Numbered from the stretch's first letter, positions 54,810 to 63,816 are shown. The stretch is 64,000 nt of DNA from Flavobacterium psychrophilum (GCA_945862065.1 CAMAWT010000005.1:1-64000), one strand, 5' to 3'. Notes: a model not told the origin generated them from the sequence alone. Translations and numbers: made by a program.

Positions 54810-56357
54810 TTATTCTTTGATTTCTGTTCCGGTTTGGTCAAAAAATCGATAATCTAAATACGTGTAAGCGTCACGTGGTATGATTTTTACCCATTTTTTA
54901 TGTTCAAAAAACCATTTTGAACGTATAGATGGAAAGCCTTTTGTTAAATAGGCTGCCACAAAAGGGTGTACGTGTAGTACGATTTTTTTGTGGTTTTTTA
55001 TGATTCTGTCAAGGTCGAAGGCTAATTTATCAATAATGAGTATAGGTGCTTCTATTTCACTATTTGAATTGTTTGGGTCTTCTTCTCTTGTTTTAATATT
55101 AACTTCTGGTCGCACGCGTTGTCTCGTTATTTGGACTAATCCAAATTTTGATGGAGGCAATATTTTGTGTTTTGCTTTATCGTCGCTCATTTCTTCTCGA
55201 AGATAATTGAACAGTACTTGACGGTTTTCTGGATTTTGCATATCGATAAAATCGACTACAATAATGCCTCCCATGTCTCGAAGTCGTAATTGTCGTGCTA
55301 TTTCGGCAGCGGCAATCATGTTTACTTCTAGTGCTGTATCTTCTTGATTATTGGCTTTGTTTGAACGGTTACCAGAGTTTACATCGATGACGTGTAACGC
55401 TTCGGTGTGTTCGATAATCAAATAGGCGCCTTTGCTCATAGAAACAGTTTTACCGAAAGAGGTTTTAATTTGTCTTTCGATGTTGTATTTCTCAAACAAT
55501 GGGGTGTCTTTTGATTGATAAAACTTGACCATGTTTTGTTTTGAAGGATCTATTTCTTTTAAATAGTCCTTGGTTTGGTTGAATAACTCTTCTTCATCTA
55601 CTTGGATGCCTGTGAAGGTATCGTTGAATACATCTCTTAGTATAGACGATGCTTTGCTAAGCTCGCCTAGTACTTTTGATGGATGATGAGCAGTTACTAA
55701 TTTTTTACACATTGCAATCCATCGTTGATTGAGGTTTTGCAAATCTTTTTCTAGTTCGGCTGCGTTTTTGCCTTCGGCTACTGTTCTTACAATAACACCA
55801 AAACCTTTGGGTTTGATTGCTAGTACTAGTTTTTTTAATCGATCTTTTTCGGCTTTGTCTTCTATTTTTTGAGAAACAGAGACTCTGTCTGAAAAAGGCA
55901 CGAGAACCAAAAATCGTCCTGCAAAGGATAGTTCAGAACTAATTCTGGGTCCTTTGGTCGATATGGGTTCTTTTACTACTTGTACTAAAACGGATTGATT
56001 GGCGCTCAATATGTTTGTTATGGAGCCGTCTTTATCAATTTCGCTTTCAAACTTAAAGTTTTTTAGGGAGAAATCTTTTATTTTACCTGCGCTTACAAGT
56101 TTTATGAATTTCAAATAAGAAGCAAGATTTGGACCCAAATCATGATAATGTAAAAAAGCATCTTTTTCGAAGCCTACGTTTACAAAAGCAGCATTTAGTC
56201 CGGCAACTGGTTTTCTAATTTTGGCAACAAATATGTCACCAACCAAAAAACTGTTTTTCTTTTCTTCTTGTTTGTGTAATTCAATTAGTTTTCCATCTTT
56301 TAATAAGGCAAAATCTACAGCATTTTCACTAGATCTGATAATCAGTTCTTTATTCAT
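54810..56357 (-). CDS. rng: Ribonuclease E/G family protein
   Basis: Endoribonuclease of 515 residues that matures rRNA and starts mRNA decay. An S1-like domain covers about residues 35-125 (VGDIFVAKIRKPVAGLNAAFVNVG). The RNase E/G catalytic core has the two metal-binding Asp sites in HVIDVNSGN and GIIVVDFIDM. There is no long C-terminal scaffold domain, so RNase G-like rather than full RNase E; Bacteroidetes often use this single form. It lies 201 bp downstream of the small basic protein gene. Confidence 0.93.
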   Translation of the reverse strand: MNKELIIRSSENAVDFALLKDGKLIELHKQEEKKNSFLVGDIFVAKIRKPVAGLNAAFVNVGFEKDAFLHYHDLGPNLASYLKFIKLVSAGKIKDFSLKNFKFESEIDKDGSITNILSANQSVLVQVVKEPISTKGPRISSELSFAGRFLVLVPFSDRVSVSQKIEDKAEKDRLKKLVLAIKPKGFGVIVRTVAEGKNAAELEKDLQNLNQRWIAMCKKLVTAHHPSKVLGELSKASSILRDVFNDTFTGIQVDEEELFNQTKDYLKEIDPSKQNMVKFYQSKDTPLFEKYNIERQIKTSFGKTVSMSKGAYLIIEHTEALHVIDVNSGNRSNKANNQEDTALEVNMIAAAEIARQLRLRDMGGIIVVDFIDMQNPENRQVLFNYLREEMSDDKAKHKILPPSKFGLVQITRQRVRPEVNIKTREEDPNNSNSEIEAPILIIDKLAFDLDRIIKNHKKIVLHVHPFVAAYLTKGFPSIRSKWFFEHKKWVKIIPRDAYTYLDYRFFDQTGTEIKE

Positions 56358-56545
56358 GTTGTAAATTTTTATCCAAACATTTAATGAGTAAAAAAACGTA
56401 TTTTTTTACTTTTAATTTAATTGTAAGGATGGATTAAACATTAATTTTTTTACAGGGTTTACCCGACGAAGCTTGATTATTTTTCGCATTTTCAGTGCAA
56501 AACAGTGTTTTTCAAACTTCAATTTCAATGAACTTTTAAAAAGAA

Positions 56546-56570
56546 AAAAGTAGTTTAAAACTACTTTTTC
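56546..56570 (-). terminator. Terminator overlapping the end of the small basic protein gene
   Basis: Palindrome AAAAAGTAGTTT / AAACTACTTTTT with a minus-strand T-run; the stop codon TAG lies inside the left arm. Confidence 0.8.
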
Positions 56571-56653
56571 TTTTTGTGACGGTTAGCTCTCGCTCTTTTC
56601 TTACGTTTGTGCGTGGCTACCTTATGTCTTTTTCTTTTTTTACCGCTTGGCAT
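56561..56653 (-). CDS. Very basic 30-residue protein, probable ribosomal protein
   Basis: A complete short reading frame: ATG at 56653, stop TAG at 56561. The product starts MPSGKKRKRHKVATHKRKKR and continues ARANRHKKKK; 18 of 30 residues are Lys, Arg or His. Such a composition is typical of small ribosomal proteins (as bTHX or bL36-like). Its place directly downstream of HU and before a terminator, and its compact sequence, argue that it is real. It could be the small extra ribosomal protein described in the Flavobacterium ribosome (bL38), but I cannot verify the match. Confidence 0.75.
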   Translation of the reverse strand: MPSGKKRKRHKVATHKRKKRARANRHKKKK

Positions 56654-56687
56654 AGGTTATGTTTTTGTGATTAATAAATAAATTTTT

Positions 56688-56981
56688 TTAAACTGCAATT
56701 TCTGTTTTTGTCTTTACTCCTTCAACAAATACTTTAGCTGGTTTGAATGCTGGAATATTGTGTGCTGGAATTTTGATAGTTGTATTTTTAGAAATATTTC
56801 TACCTGTTTTTTCAGCTCTAGTTTTAATAATAAAACTTCCAAATCCTCTTAAATAAACGTTATCTCCTGTTTCTAAAGAGTTTTTTACTTCTTCCATAAA
56901 ACTTTCAACAGTAGATTGAACGTCTCCTTTTTCAAGTCCTAGTTTTTCAGAAATTTTAGCTACGATATCTGCTTTCGTCAT
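56688..56981 (-). CDS. HU/IHF-family DNA-binding protein
   Basis: A 97-residue histone-like protein that bends and compacts DNA. Family traits: MTKADIVAKISEKLGLEKGDV helix pair, GFGSFIIKTRAEKTGRN beta-arm start, and PAHNIPAFKPAKVF at the end, with the IHF/HU Asn-Ile-Pro in the arm. Homodimer expected. The small basic protein gene follows 34 bp later, probably cotranscribed. It has a well-formed promoter just upstream. Confidence 0.94.
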   Translation of the reverse strand: MTKADIVAKISEKLGLEKGDVQSTVESFMEEVKNSLETGDNVYLRGFGSFIIKTRAEKTGRNISKNTTIKIPAHNIPAFKPAKVFVEGVKTKTEIAV

Positions 56982-57021
56982 TTTCTTTCGTGTTTATATT
57001 ATGTGATTTTTTTTAAGAGTG

Positions 57022-57053
57022 CAAATATAAGAATAAATAATACAATATTTCAA
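57022..57053 (-). promoter_or_regulatory. Promoter of the HU gene
   Basis: On the minus strand: TTG at 57053-57051, 21 bases, TATATTTG at 57029-57022, a full TAnnTTTG match, 40 bp before the start codon. Confidence 0.72.
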
Positions 57054-57087
57054 GGATATTTAATTAAAATTTCATTAGATATTCTTT

Positions 57088-57095
57088 TATATTTG
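57088..57095 (+). promoter_or_regulatory. -7 element before mutY
   Basis: TATATTTG (exact TAnnTTTG) 17 bp before the mutY start. No TTG at the right distance was found, so only the -7 part is supported. It faces the divergent HU promoter. Confidence 0.45.
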
Positions 57096-57111
57096 CAAGC
57101 TATTTAATTTT

Positions 57112-58149
57112 ATGGATTTTTCTAACTCTTTATTGCATTGGTATTTACAAGAAAAGCGTGATTTGCCTTGGAGAAATACGACAAATCCATATGCAATTTG
57201 GTTATCAGAAATTATTTTGCAACAAACAAGAGTTGTGCAAGGAATGCCCTATTATCTTTCATTTATTGAAAAATATCCAACTATTTTTGATTTTGCTGCT
57301 GCAAATGAAGAAGATGTTTTGAAACTTTGGCAGGGTTTAGGTTATTATTCTCGTGCACGAAACATGCACAAAACGGCTCAATATATTGTTAGTGAATTAA
57401 AAGGTGTTTTTCCAAATACGTATGAAGATTTATTGAAACTTAAAGGAATTGGACCCTACACAGCTGCTGCAATTGCTTCCTTTTCGTTTAACGAAGTAGT
57501 GCCAGTTGTTGACGGAAATGTATACAGGGTGTTGGCAAGATTTTTCGGTATAGAAACCGATATTGCTTCTTCCAAAGCTAGAAAAGAATTTTTTAAAATG
57601 GCTCAATTACTCATCTCAAAAGATAGTCCAGCGATTTTTAATCAAGCCATAATGGAGTTCGGTGCTTTGCAATGTGTGCCTCAAAATCCAGATTGCAAGG
57701 TGTGTGTATTTTCGAATTCTTGTATGGCATTGCAGATAAATAAAGTAAACCTACTTCCTGTTAAATTAAAAAAGACAAAAGTTACCAATCGATTTTTGAA
57801 TTATTTGGTTTTTGTGGATGATGAAAATACTACTATTGTTTGTAAAAGAGTTCAGAAAGGAATTTGGTATAATTTGTATGAATTTCCTGTAATTGAAACC
57901 GAAAAAGATGTTTCTGATGAAGAAATGATAAAATTAATACGTTTGCAAACTATTGAATATGAGATAGATGAAATTTATTTATATAATGATTTGAAAATTA
58001 TTCACAAATTGTCGCATCAAAAACTAACTTTGCGCTTTTTTAATATTAAAATCAGCAATAAAATTACTGTAGGAATTCAAATTGATGAGTTAGAGAAATT
58101 ACCATTTCCGATTGTAATACACAATTTTATTCAAAAGTATATTTATTAA
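57112..58149 (+). CDS. mutY: Adenine DNA glycosylase
   Basis: Removes adenine mispaired with 8-oxoguanine. 345 residues: the N-terminal glycosylase (LPWRNTTNPYAIWLSEIILQQTRV with the catalytic Glu, helix-hairpin-helix LKGIGPYTAAAIASF and the catalytic Asp in VVPVVDGNVYRVLAR), the four-cysteine iron-sulfur loop (CVPQNPDCKVCVFSNSC) and a C-terminal NUDIX-like domain that reads 8-oxoG. Normal length. First gene of the mutY-ssb-gldE-gldD row. Confidence 0.96.
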   Translation: MDFSNSLLHWYLQEKRDLPWRNTTNPYAIWLSEIILQQTRVVQGMPYYLSFIEKYPTIFDFAAANEEDVLKLWQGLGYYSRARNMHKTAQYIVSELKGVFPNTYEDLLKLKGIGPYTAAAIASFSFNEVVPVVDGNVYRVLARFFGIETDIASSKARKEFFKMAQLLISKDSPAIFNQAIMEFGALQCVPQNPDCKVCVFSNSCMALQINKVNLLPVKLKKTKVTNRFLNYLVFVDDENTTIVCKRVQKGIWYNLYEFPVIETEKDVSDEEMIKLIRLQTIEYEIDEIYLYNDLKIIHKLSHQKLTLRFFNIKISNKITVGIQIDELEKLPFPIVIHNFIQKYIY

Positions 58150-58191
58150 AATATTATTCGTAAATTTGGAATTATTAAAACCCACACAATT

Positions 58192-58620
58192 ATGGCAGGA
58201 ACGTTAAATAAAGTAATGCTTATTGGTCACTTAGGTGATGATTTAAAAATGCATTATTTTGAAGGAGGAAATTGCATCGGAAGATTTCCGTTAGCAACAA
58301 ACGAAGTTTATATCAATAAACAAACCAATGAAAAAATCACTTCTACAGAGTGGCACAATCTTGTTGTAAGAAACAAAGCAGCAGAGATTTGTGAGAAATT
58401 CTTAACAAAAGGTGATAAAATTTATGTTGAAGGTAGAATCAAGTCTCGTCAGTGGCAAGCGGAAGATGGAACTACAAAATACACAACCGAAATTCAGGTA
58501 ACTGAATTTACCTTTTTGAATGTTAAAAAGGAAATGGAAAATAATAGAAATAATTCAAACGATTCTAAGTCATCTGATTATGACAACACAGAATCGCCGG
58601 TAAATGATTTACCCTATTAA
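58192..58620 (+). CDS. ssb: Single-stranded DNA-binding protein
   Basis: A 142-residue SSB: OB fold over about 110 residues (GTLNKVMLIGHLGDD, EWHNLVVRNKAAEICEKFL, KGDKIYVEGRIKSRQW) and a short polar tail ending NDLPY rather than the DDDIPF of proteobacteria, but with the same acidic-then-aromatic character for partner binding. 42 bp after mutY and 24 bp before gldE. Confidence 0.95.
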   Translation: MAGTLNKVMLIGHLGDDLKMHYFEGGNCIGRFPLATNEVYINKQTNEKITSTEWHNLVVRNKAAEICEKFLTKGDKIYVEGRIKSRQWQAEDGTTKYTTEIQVTEFTFLNVKKEMENNRNNSNDSKSSDYDNTESPVNDLPY

Positions 58621-58644
58621 TATTGTTTAACCAAATAAAGTTTC

Positions 58645-59943
58645 TTGGATCCTGAACCCAGTTTAGTATTTTTATCAAATTTTAATTCCAATGTATTTAT
58701 TGGAATAATAATTATTGCTTTATTTTTGTTATTGTTAGCCCTCATTTCTGCTTCTGAAGTTGCATTGTTTTCGCTTACAAAAAAGGATTTAGATGATTTA
58801 AATATCCAAAAAACAAGAGTAGTAACTATCATTCAACAATTATTAGATAAACCTAAAAAATTATTGGCAACCATCTTGATTGTCAATAATTTTCTAAAGG
58901 TTTCAGTTGTTTTTATTTTCTATTATTTTTTTCACAATTCATTTTCTATTTCACAATTCCAATCACTTTCATTTGTAGTAGAAGTTATATGCATTTCTTT
59001 TTTATTATTGCTCTTTGGTGAAGTTTTTCCTAAAGTATATGCCAATAAAAACAGGGTCACTTTTACTGTTTTTATGGTGTATCCAATTTCTTTATTGAAT
59101 GTTATATTTTCTCCTTTAAGCATTCCGATGCGAAATATTTCAATTTATTTCAGTAAAAAATTGGGCAAACAAAAAACTAATTTTTCTGTAAATCAGCTTT
59201 CCCAAGCATTAGAACTCACTTCATCCGGAACGAACTCGCACGATGATCAAAAAATTCTTGAAGGTATTGTAACCTTTGGTAATACAGATGTAAAGCAAGT
59301 GATGAGCCCAAGGGTAGATGTTTTTGCTTTAGATATTGAATTAACGTTTGCAGAAATTTATCCAGAAATTGTTGAGAAAGGCTATTCAAGAATTCCTATT
59401 TTTGAAGGCAATATAGATGCCATTAAAGGCGTTTTGTTTGTAAAAGATTTGATTCCGTATATAGATCAAGTAAAATTTAATTGGCAAGAATTGATTCGAG
59501 AACCTTTTTTTGTACCAGAAAATAAGAAACTCGACAACTTGTTGAAAGATTTTCAAAGCATGAAAAGTCATTTGGCCATTGTGGTTGATGAATATGGAGG
59601 AACGTCTGGTTTAATTTCATTAGAAGATATTATTGAAGAAATTGTTGGAGACATTAGTGATGAGTTTGACGATGAAAACATCAACTATTCTAAGATTGAT
59701 GATAAAAATTATTTAGTTGAAGGAAAGATCAATTTGAAAGATTTTTATCGAATAATAAACGTGGATGAATCTTTATTTGAAATCCGAAAAGGAGAAGCGG
59801 AAACCTTAGCAGGTTTAATCCTCGAAATGTTAGGTAATTTTCCAAAAAAGGGTCAAAAAATTAGTTTTGAAAATTGTATTTTTACCATCGAATCTATCGA
59901 TAAAAGAAGAATAAAACAAATTAAAGTAACAATCGATGTCTAA
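58645..59943 (+). CDS. gldE: Gliding motility protein GldE, CBS-pair membrane protein
   Basis: A 432-residue inner-membrane protein of the hemolysin/CorC-like group. An N-terminal CNNM/DUF21 membrane domain (three or four helices) is followed by two CBS domains (MSPRVDVFALDIELTF, MKSHLAIVVDEYGGTSGLI) and a CorC/HlyC C-terminal domain. Start is TTG at 58645, giving the family start MDPEPSL; no ATG lies near. It overlaps gldD by 8 bp. In F. johnsoniae gldE supports GldD function and gliding; the arrangement here matches. Confidence 0.88.
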   Translation: MDPEPSLVFLSNFNSNVFIGIIIIALFLLLLALISASEVALFSLTKKDLDDLNIQKTRVVTIIQQLLDKPKKLLATILIVNNFLKVSVVFIFYYFFHNSFSISQFQSLSFVVEVICISFLLLLFGEVFPKVYANKNRVTFTVFMVYPISLLNVIFSPLSIPMRNISIYFSKKLGKQKTNFSVNQLSQALELTSSGTNSHDDQKILEGIVTFGNTDVKQVMSPRVDVFALDIELTFAEIYPEIVEKGYSRIPIFEGNIDAIKGVLFVKDLIPYIDQVKFNWQELIREPFFVPENKKLDNLLKDFQSMKSHLAIVVDEYGGTSGLISLEDIIEEIVGDISDEFDDENINYSKIDDKNYLVEGKINLKDFYRIINVDESLFEIRKGEAETLAGLILEMLGNFPKKGQKISFENCIFTIESIDKRRIKQIKVTIDV

Positions 59944-60502
59944 AAAAATCTATTTCTTTGGAACAGCAAGCGTTCTATTTTTATTGCTTTTAGTAAGTTG
60001 CAAGGATGACGTTTTGCCAAAACCATCTAGTCAATTACGATTAGATTATCCTGTTGCAGAATACGCATTTTTTGAAAATCATTGCCCTTTGACTTTCGAA
60101 ATGAACAATGACGCCGTAATTAATGAAGACGGAACTTGCGGATTTTCAATTACTTATCCTAAAATGAAAGCCACTATTTACCTGACTTATAAAGGTGTTC
60201 ACGGCGATATTGACTCTTTGTTAAAAGACGCTCAGAATTTGACTTACAAACATGTGATAAAGGCTGATGATATCTTAGAACAACCGTTTTTAAACCCAGA
60301 AAAGAAACTCTACGGCATGTTTTATAAAGTAGGTGGCAACGCCGCTACCAATGCACAATTTTATGTTACAGACAGCATCCGCCATTTTGTAACTGGTTCT
60401 GTATATTTCTATACCAAACCTAATTATGATTCCATTATGCCCGCCGCAGATTATATTAGAAATGACATGCAGCATTTGATGGAAACCATTAAATGGAAGT
60501 AA
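59936..60502 (+). CDS. gldD: Gliding motility lipoprotein GldD
   Basis: A 188-residue lipoprotein needed for gliding and for the type IX secretion machinery in Flavobacterium. Signal peptide with lipobox LVSC (Cys22), then the family opening LPKPSSQLRLDYPVAEYAFF. It overlaps gldE (translational coupling) and ends 1 bp from the convergent HMA lipoprotein gene with no terminator hairpin between. Presence with two T9SS cargo genes in the window supports a gliding or T9SS-positive organism. Confidence 0.92.
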   Translation: MSKKIYFFGTASVLFLLLLVSCKDDVLPKPSSQLRLDYPVAEYAFFENHCPLTFEMNNDAVINEDGTCGFSITYPKMKATIYLTYKGVHGDIDSLLKDAQNLTYKHVIKADDILEQPFLNPEKKLYGMFYKVGGNAATNAQFYVTDSIRHFVTGSVYFYTKPNYDSIMPAADYIRNDMQHLMETIKWK

Positions 60503-60503
60503 A

Positions 60504-60872
60504 TTATTTACTTATTTTTAAATCAGAAACTTTATAAGTAATTCCATCTGCAGCAGCTTCTGTTTTTTTAACTAAATCATCGGCAGATAATTTGTCTGCA
60601 TCATAGTAAACTGTTGCTAGTTTTTTATCAAAATCTACGCTAGCAGTTTGCACTCCTTCCATTTTTGATAAATCTTCTTCAATAGTTTTTGCACAACCAA
60701 TGGCACACGACATTCCGTCTATATGAAACGATGCAGTTTCCGGATTTTTAGCAACAACTTTGGTCTTTTTTGCAGTCGAAATCTCTTTTGTTGGTTGGCT
60801 TGCTGTATCTTTACAACCAAATAATGATACTGAAAGCAACAATAATAGTGTAATTTGTTTTAAGATATTCAT
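60504..60872 (-). CDS. HMA-like metal-binding lipoprotein
   Basis: A 122-residue lipoprotein: signal with lipobox LFGC (Cys20), a Ser/Thr/Lys linker, then a heavy-metal-associated domain (residues about 46-122). The metal-site motif reads GMSCAIGC with Cys56 and Cys60, spaced by three residues instead of the usual two (GMTCxxC). It may carry copper or another thiophilic metal outside the cytoplasm. Single gene. Confidence 0.85.
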   Translation of the reverse strand: MNILKQITLLLLLSVSLFGCKDTASQPTKEISTAKKTKVVAKNPETASFHIDGMSCAIGCAKTIEEDLSKMEGVQTASVDFDKKLATVYYDADKLSADDLVKKTEAAADGITYKVSDLKISK

Positions 60873-60968
60873 CGTTCAAGGGGTTTAATTATACTTAATT
60901 TAGTAAAACAAAGTTATCGTTTTTTTCATGTGGTAATTGATAAAATTATCACAAAATTTTTTAAGATT

Positions 60969-61835
60969 ATGGAAACAAAAAATTTAAAATGGATCTTGCT
61001 TTTGATGCTTTCGCTTATTTGGGGAAGTTCATTTATATTAATCAAAAGAGGATTGGTTGGGCTTTCACCCATGCAACTTGGCTCGTTACGTATATTGTTT
61101 TCAGCGGTTTTTCTGATTCTCATTGGATTTAAAAGCCTCACAGAAATCAAACGGCACCAATGGAAGTACATCATGTTCACTTCCTTTTTTGGAACCTTTA
61201 TTCCGGCGTTTTTATTTGCCATAGCTCAAACGCAAATCAGCAGTTCGGTAAGTTCAATTCTCAATTCATTAACGCCCTTAAACACTCTAATTTTGGGTGC
61301 TTTAGCTTTCGGATTAACCTTTAAACGTAGCCAAATTATTGGGGTTATTATCGGTTTGATTGGAACAGTATTACTCATTGTAAACGGCGCCATGAATCAT
61401 CCTGCGCAAAATTATTGGTATGCCTTATTGGTTTTGGCAGCTTCCATTTGCTATGCCTTAAACGTGAATTTATTAAAGAAATATTTATCAGATGTAAAAC
61501 CTTTAAGCATTACAACGGGTAATTTTTTGGTTTTGTTTTTTCCGGCTCTTTTGGTATTGTTAAGCACCGATTTTATATCAGTTATGAACCAGCCCGAAGT
61601 GCAACATTCTTTAATTTTTGTTGCCTTACTTGGCGTTGTAGGCACCGGAATTGCAAATATTATGTTCTTCAAATTAATACAAATTTCGTCACCTGTTTTT
61701 GCAACTTCAGTTACGTATTTAATACCCATTGTAGCGTTCTTTTGGGGTTTACTTGATGGCGAAATGCTCACGCCCATTCAGTTTGTAGGTGCTTTTGTAG
61801 TGTTGTTGGGAGTGTATTTGTCGAGTAAAAAGTAA
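60969..61835 (+). CDS. EamA/DMT-family transporter
   Basis: A 288-residue drug/metabolite exporter with about ten membrane helices in two EamA repeats (LIWGSSFILIKRGLVGLSP in the first; KPLSITTGNFLVLFFPALLV opening the second). Substrate unknown. The ATG at 60969 (METKNLKW) is chosen over an upstream GTG or TTG in frame. Confidence 0.9.
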   Translation: METKNLKWILLLMLSLIWGSSFILIKRGLVGLSPMQLGSLRILFSAVFLILIGFKSLTEIKRHQWKYIMFTSFFGTFIPAFLFAIAQTQISSSVSSILNSLTPLNTLILGALAFGLTFKRSQIIGVIIGLIGTVLLIVNGAMNHPAQNYWYALLVLAASICYALNVNLLKKYLSDVKPLSITTGNFLVLFFPALLVLLSTDFISVMNQPEVQHSLIFVALLGVVGTGIANIMFFKLIQISSPVFATSVTYLIPIVAFFWGLLDGEMLTPIQFVGAFVVLLGVYLSSKK

Positions 61836-61879
61836 TAAGTCCAATAAAACCTTTTGCATCAAAATTTGTGTTTTCTTTT

Positions 61880-62000
61880 TTTGAAGCACCCAAGTCCGTT
61901 TTAGTTGACATTTTGTCCTGCTGTCCGCTATATCTCTTGCTCCGCTGACGCTACACAAGAGGATGCCGCTTCCATCAGGGCTAAATATGAAAAGTAGTTT
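61880..62000 (-). repeat. Structured intergenic repeat
   Basis: Left arm TTTTTTTGAAGCACCC as in the long copies; core 61917-61982: outer stem CCTG/CAGG, loops ATGGA/GACAG, middle stem AGC/GCG (A-G mismatch plus two pairs), second loop GGC/ATA, inner stem CTCTTG/CAAGAG (61934-61939 with 61956-61961). It ends in TTTTTCATTTCA. The rest of 61836-62201 is AT-rich and gene-free apart from the terminator at 62082. Confidence 0.8.
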
Positions 62001-62081
62001 TTCATTTCACTTTTTGAAATAACGTAAAATTGAAATAAAACTTTTATACAACCACTTTTTTTTGAAAATTAGCCAATAAAA

Positions 62082-62109
62082 TCCGCAAAGTCAAAAAGAC
62101 ATTTGCGGA
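62082..62109 (-). terminator. Terminator of the broken thioredoxin-like gene
   Basis: Arms TCCGCAAAGTC and GAC-A-TTTGCGGA (11 pairs with one bulge, loop AAAAA) with a T-rich tail on the minus strand, about 90 bp past the stop codon. Confidence 0.75.
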
Positions 62110-62201
62110 GCATTTCACAGGGAATTTATTGCGGATCTGGGAGCTGGTTTTTAAAAAATTATGAATAAAAACAAAAAAATAAACGTTTTAACTTTAAATA
62201 T

Positions 62202-63043
62202 TTACATTTCATTTTTTACTAAATTATAGAAATTATTATAAGATTCATTGCTTTTTGTATTTAACGAGCCAAAGTATTTTATTTCGCCTTTTTTATTAAC
62301 AATTAAATACTGGGGTATTGAATTAAAATTTATATTTTTATAAATATCCCTATTTGTATAAAAATTTTTAAAAATAAATTTTTTTATTATTTCTTCAGAT
62401 TTAATAAAATCATCCTTTGAAACAGTTATGTTAATTGTAATTACCACTATGTTTTTATTAGATTTATAGTAATTTTTCACTTTTTGAAACTCAGGAAAAT
62501 TATCGATACAAGCTCCACAGTTTATCGACCAAAGATCAATTAGGTAAATTTTATTTTTATCGAACTCTATTTTTTCCCATTTCTATCAGTAAGTTTAATA
62601 TCATAAAAATTAAATTCAATAGATTCTTTTTCGTTCTTTGTCATTTTATAGTAATAATAATTATTAATGTTGTCAAAATTATATATTAACAAAGAATATA
62701 TAATAACGTACAAAATTATCAACTTAATATTATATTTTATTGAAAGGAAAAATCCAAAAGCTGTTGAAATTATATACATTACGTGACCAATGAATCCAGG
62801 TTTTGGAGTATGGTCTAAAAACCCAATAAAAATTGTTGGTGTAAGTAAAAACAATGGTAGAATGATTAAAAATAAACCCGTTTTTTCAAACGGATTTATT
62901 TTTAATAACAAAAATGTCAATATAAAATTTAGAATACCTGAAATCACATAATGTACAAAAATACCATGCATTCTACCAATTAAATTTACATAATACAATA
63001 CTATTAATAAAAATATGAAACTTATTTTAATTTTTATTTTCAT
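62202..63043 (-). pseudogene. Membrane-anchored thioredoxin-like gene split by a frameshift
   Basis: Two frames form one protein. The first (63043 to 62567, 158 residues) has four or five membrane helices and ends YDIKLTDRNGKK then stop. In the -1 frame it continues IEFDKNKIYLIDLWSINCGA, with active site CGAC, down to the stop at 62202. The junction is a run of six A (62570-62575 on the minus strand); one more A would give an intact TlpA/ResA-type protein with membrane N terminus. A mutation, a base-call error or programmed slippage are all possible. Confidence 0.78.
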
Positions 63044-63049
63044 TTGTAA

Positions 63050-63190
63050 TTATTGACATTTACCATCACATGAATCCTGCCACCATAATCCCTTTATAGC
63101 AATTTTTATGGTAAAAGGATCTGTTAGCAGTGGAGTTTTTTTGGGATATCTTCTAGTGGCTGGTTTTTTTCTTTTTTGTTTAATTAATTT
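63050..63190 (-). pseudogene. Short reading frame without a start codon
   Basis: An open frame of about 45 codons reading KRKKPATRRYPKKTPLLTDP and ending GLWWQDSCDGKCQ, stop at 63050. No ATG, GTG or TTG precedes it in frame. The positively charged, then Trp/Cys-rich C terminus looks protein-like; it may be the tail of a decayed small secreted gene. Low certainty. Confidence 0.3.
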
Positions 63191-63238
63191 AAATTAAAAC
63201 AAAAGCAACTTTTGGCAAACCCAAAAACTGCTTTAAAT

Positions 63239-63645
63239 TTATTCTTCTTTAACCGTAATAGTTATTTCTTCATTGAATTTGTATTCGCCTTTTTTGAAAA
63301 CTTCTTTGTTTGCAAGCACAATTTCATATGTATAAATGCCTTTTGGAATTTCAAAAACGCATTCCTTTCCGTCTTTCTGGATTACAAGTTCTTTCTTAAC
63401 AACATTATCTTCATCATCTTTACCAATCATGATATATGTTATTTTGTCAGCAAGTTTTTTTTTATGCAAACACTTTCAATAACTTTGGAATTAGTTTCTT
63501 TTGTTTCAGATTTATTGTTTTTGAAAAATAGTAATCCGTTAACAATTATTTCACCACCTTTTAATACTTTATCAATATCTGATTGAGAATATGAATAAAG
63601 TTGTAAAAATATTGCAATAATTACAAATTTAGTTTTAGTTAGCAT
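63239..63645 (-). pseudogene. Secreted protein gene split at a nine-A run
   Basis: Frame 1 (from ATG 63645) gives a signal peptide (FVIIAIFLQLYSYSQ) and a Lys/Glu/Asn-rich start up to VIESVCIKK, then stop. Another frame continues KKKLADKITYIMIGKDDEDN to the stop at 63239, ending in a strand-rich domain. They join at nine A in a row (63455-63463); one more A restores a single protein of about 135 residues. Function unknown. Confidence 0.72.
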
Positions 63646-63648
63646 AAA

Positions 63649-63816
63649 TTAGTTTTTTTTTAATTTACTTAAATAAAAGTATGCTAAACAACCTAAATAA
63701 GGAAAAATAAGTATAAAAAAATACCAATAAATAGGCTTCTTTTTTTTATAAATATCTATAAATGTGTAAATTATTAATAAAAGGTATATACAAAAAAATA
63801 TAATAAATATTACCAT
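63649..63816 (-). CDS. Small two-helix membrane protein, PLDc_N-like
   Basis: A 55-residue protein. The ATG at 63816 lies 2 bp after the stop codon of the upstream frame, so the two are coupled. It has two membrane helices (VIFIIFFCIYLLLIIYTFI, and WYFFILIFPYLGCLAYFYL) joined by KKKKP. The second helix matches the pattern of the phospholipase-D N-terminal (PLDc_N) mini-domain. A stand-alone protein of this size next to a Cys-rich small frame could be an immunity protein, but that is inference. Confidence 0.65.
   Translation of the reverse strand: MVIFIIFFCIYLLLIIYTFIDIYKKKKPIYWYFFILIFPYLGCLAYFYLSKLKKN

Noticed and set aside
8156..61982. Simple rho-independent terminators as an explanation for the repeat hairpins
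   Set aside because: Copies occur in divergent promoter gaps as well as after genes, lack T-runs, and several genes beside them already have a separate strong terminator.
4077..62000. CRISPR array as an explanation for the repeated sequences
   Set aside because: The copies are kilobases apart, in both orientations, without spacer-repeat regularity and without cas genes.
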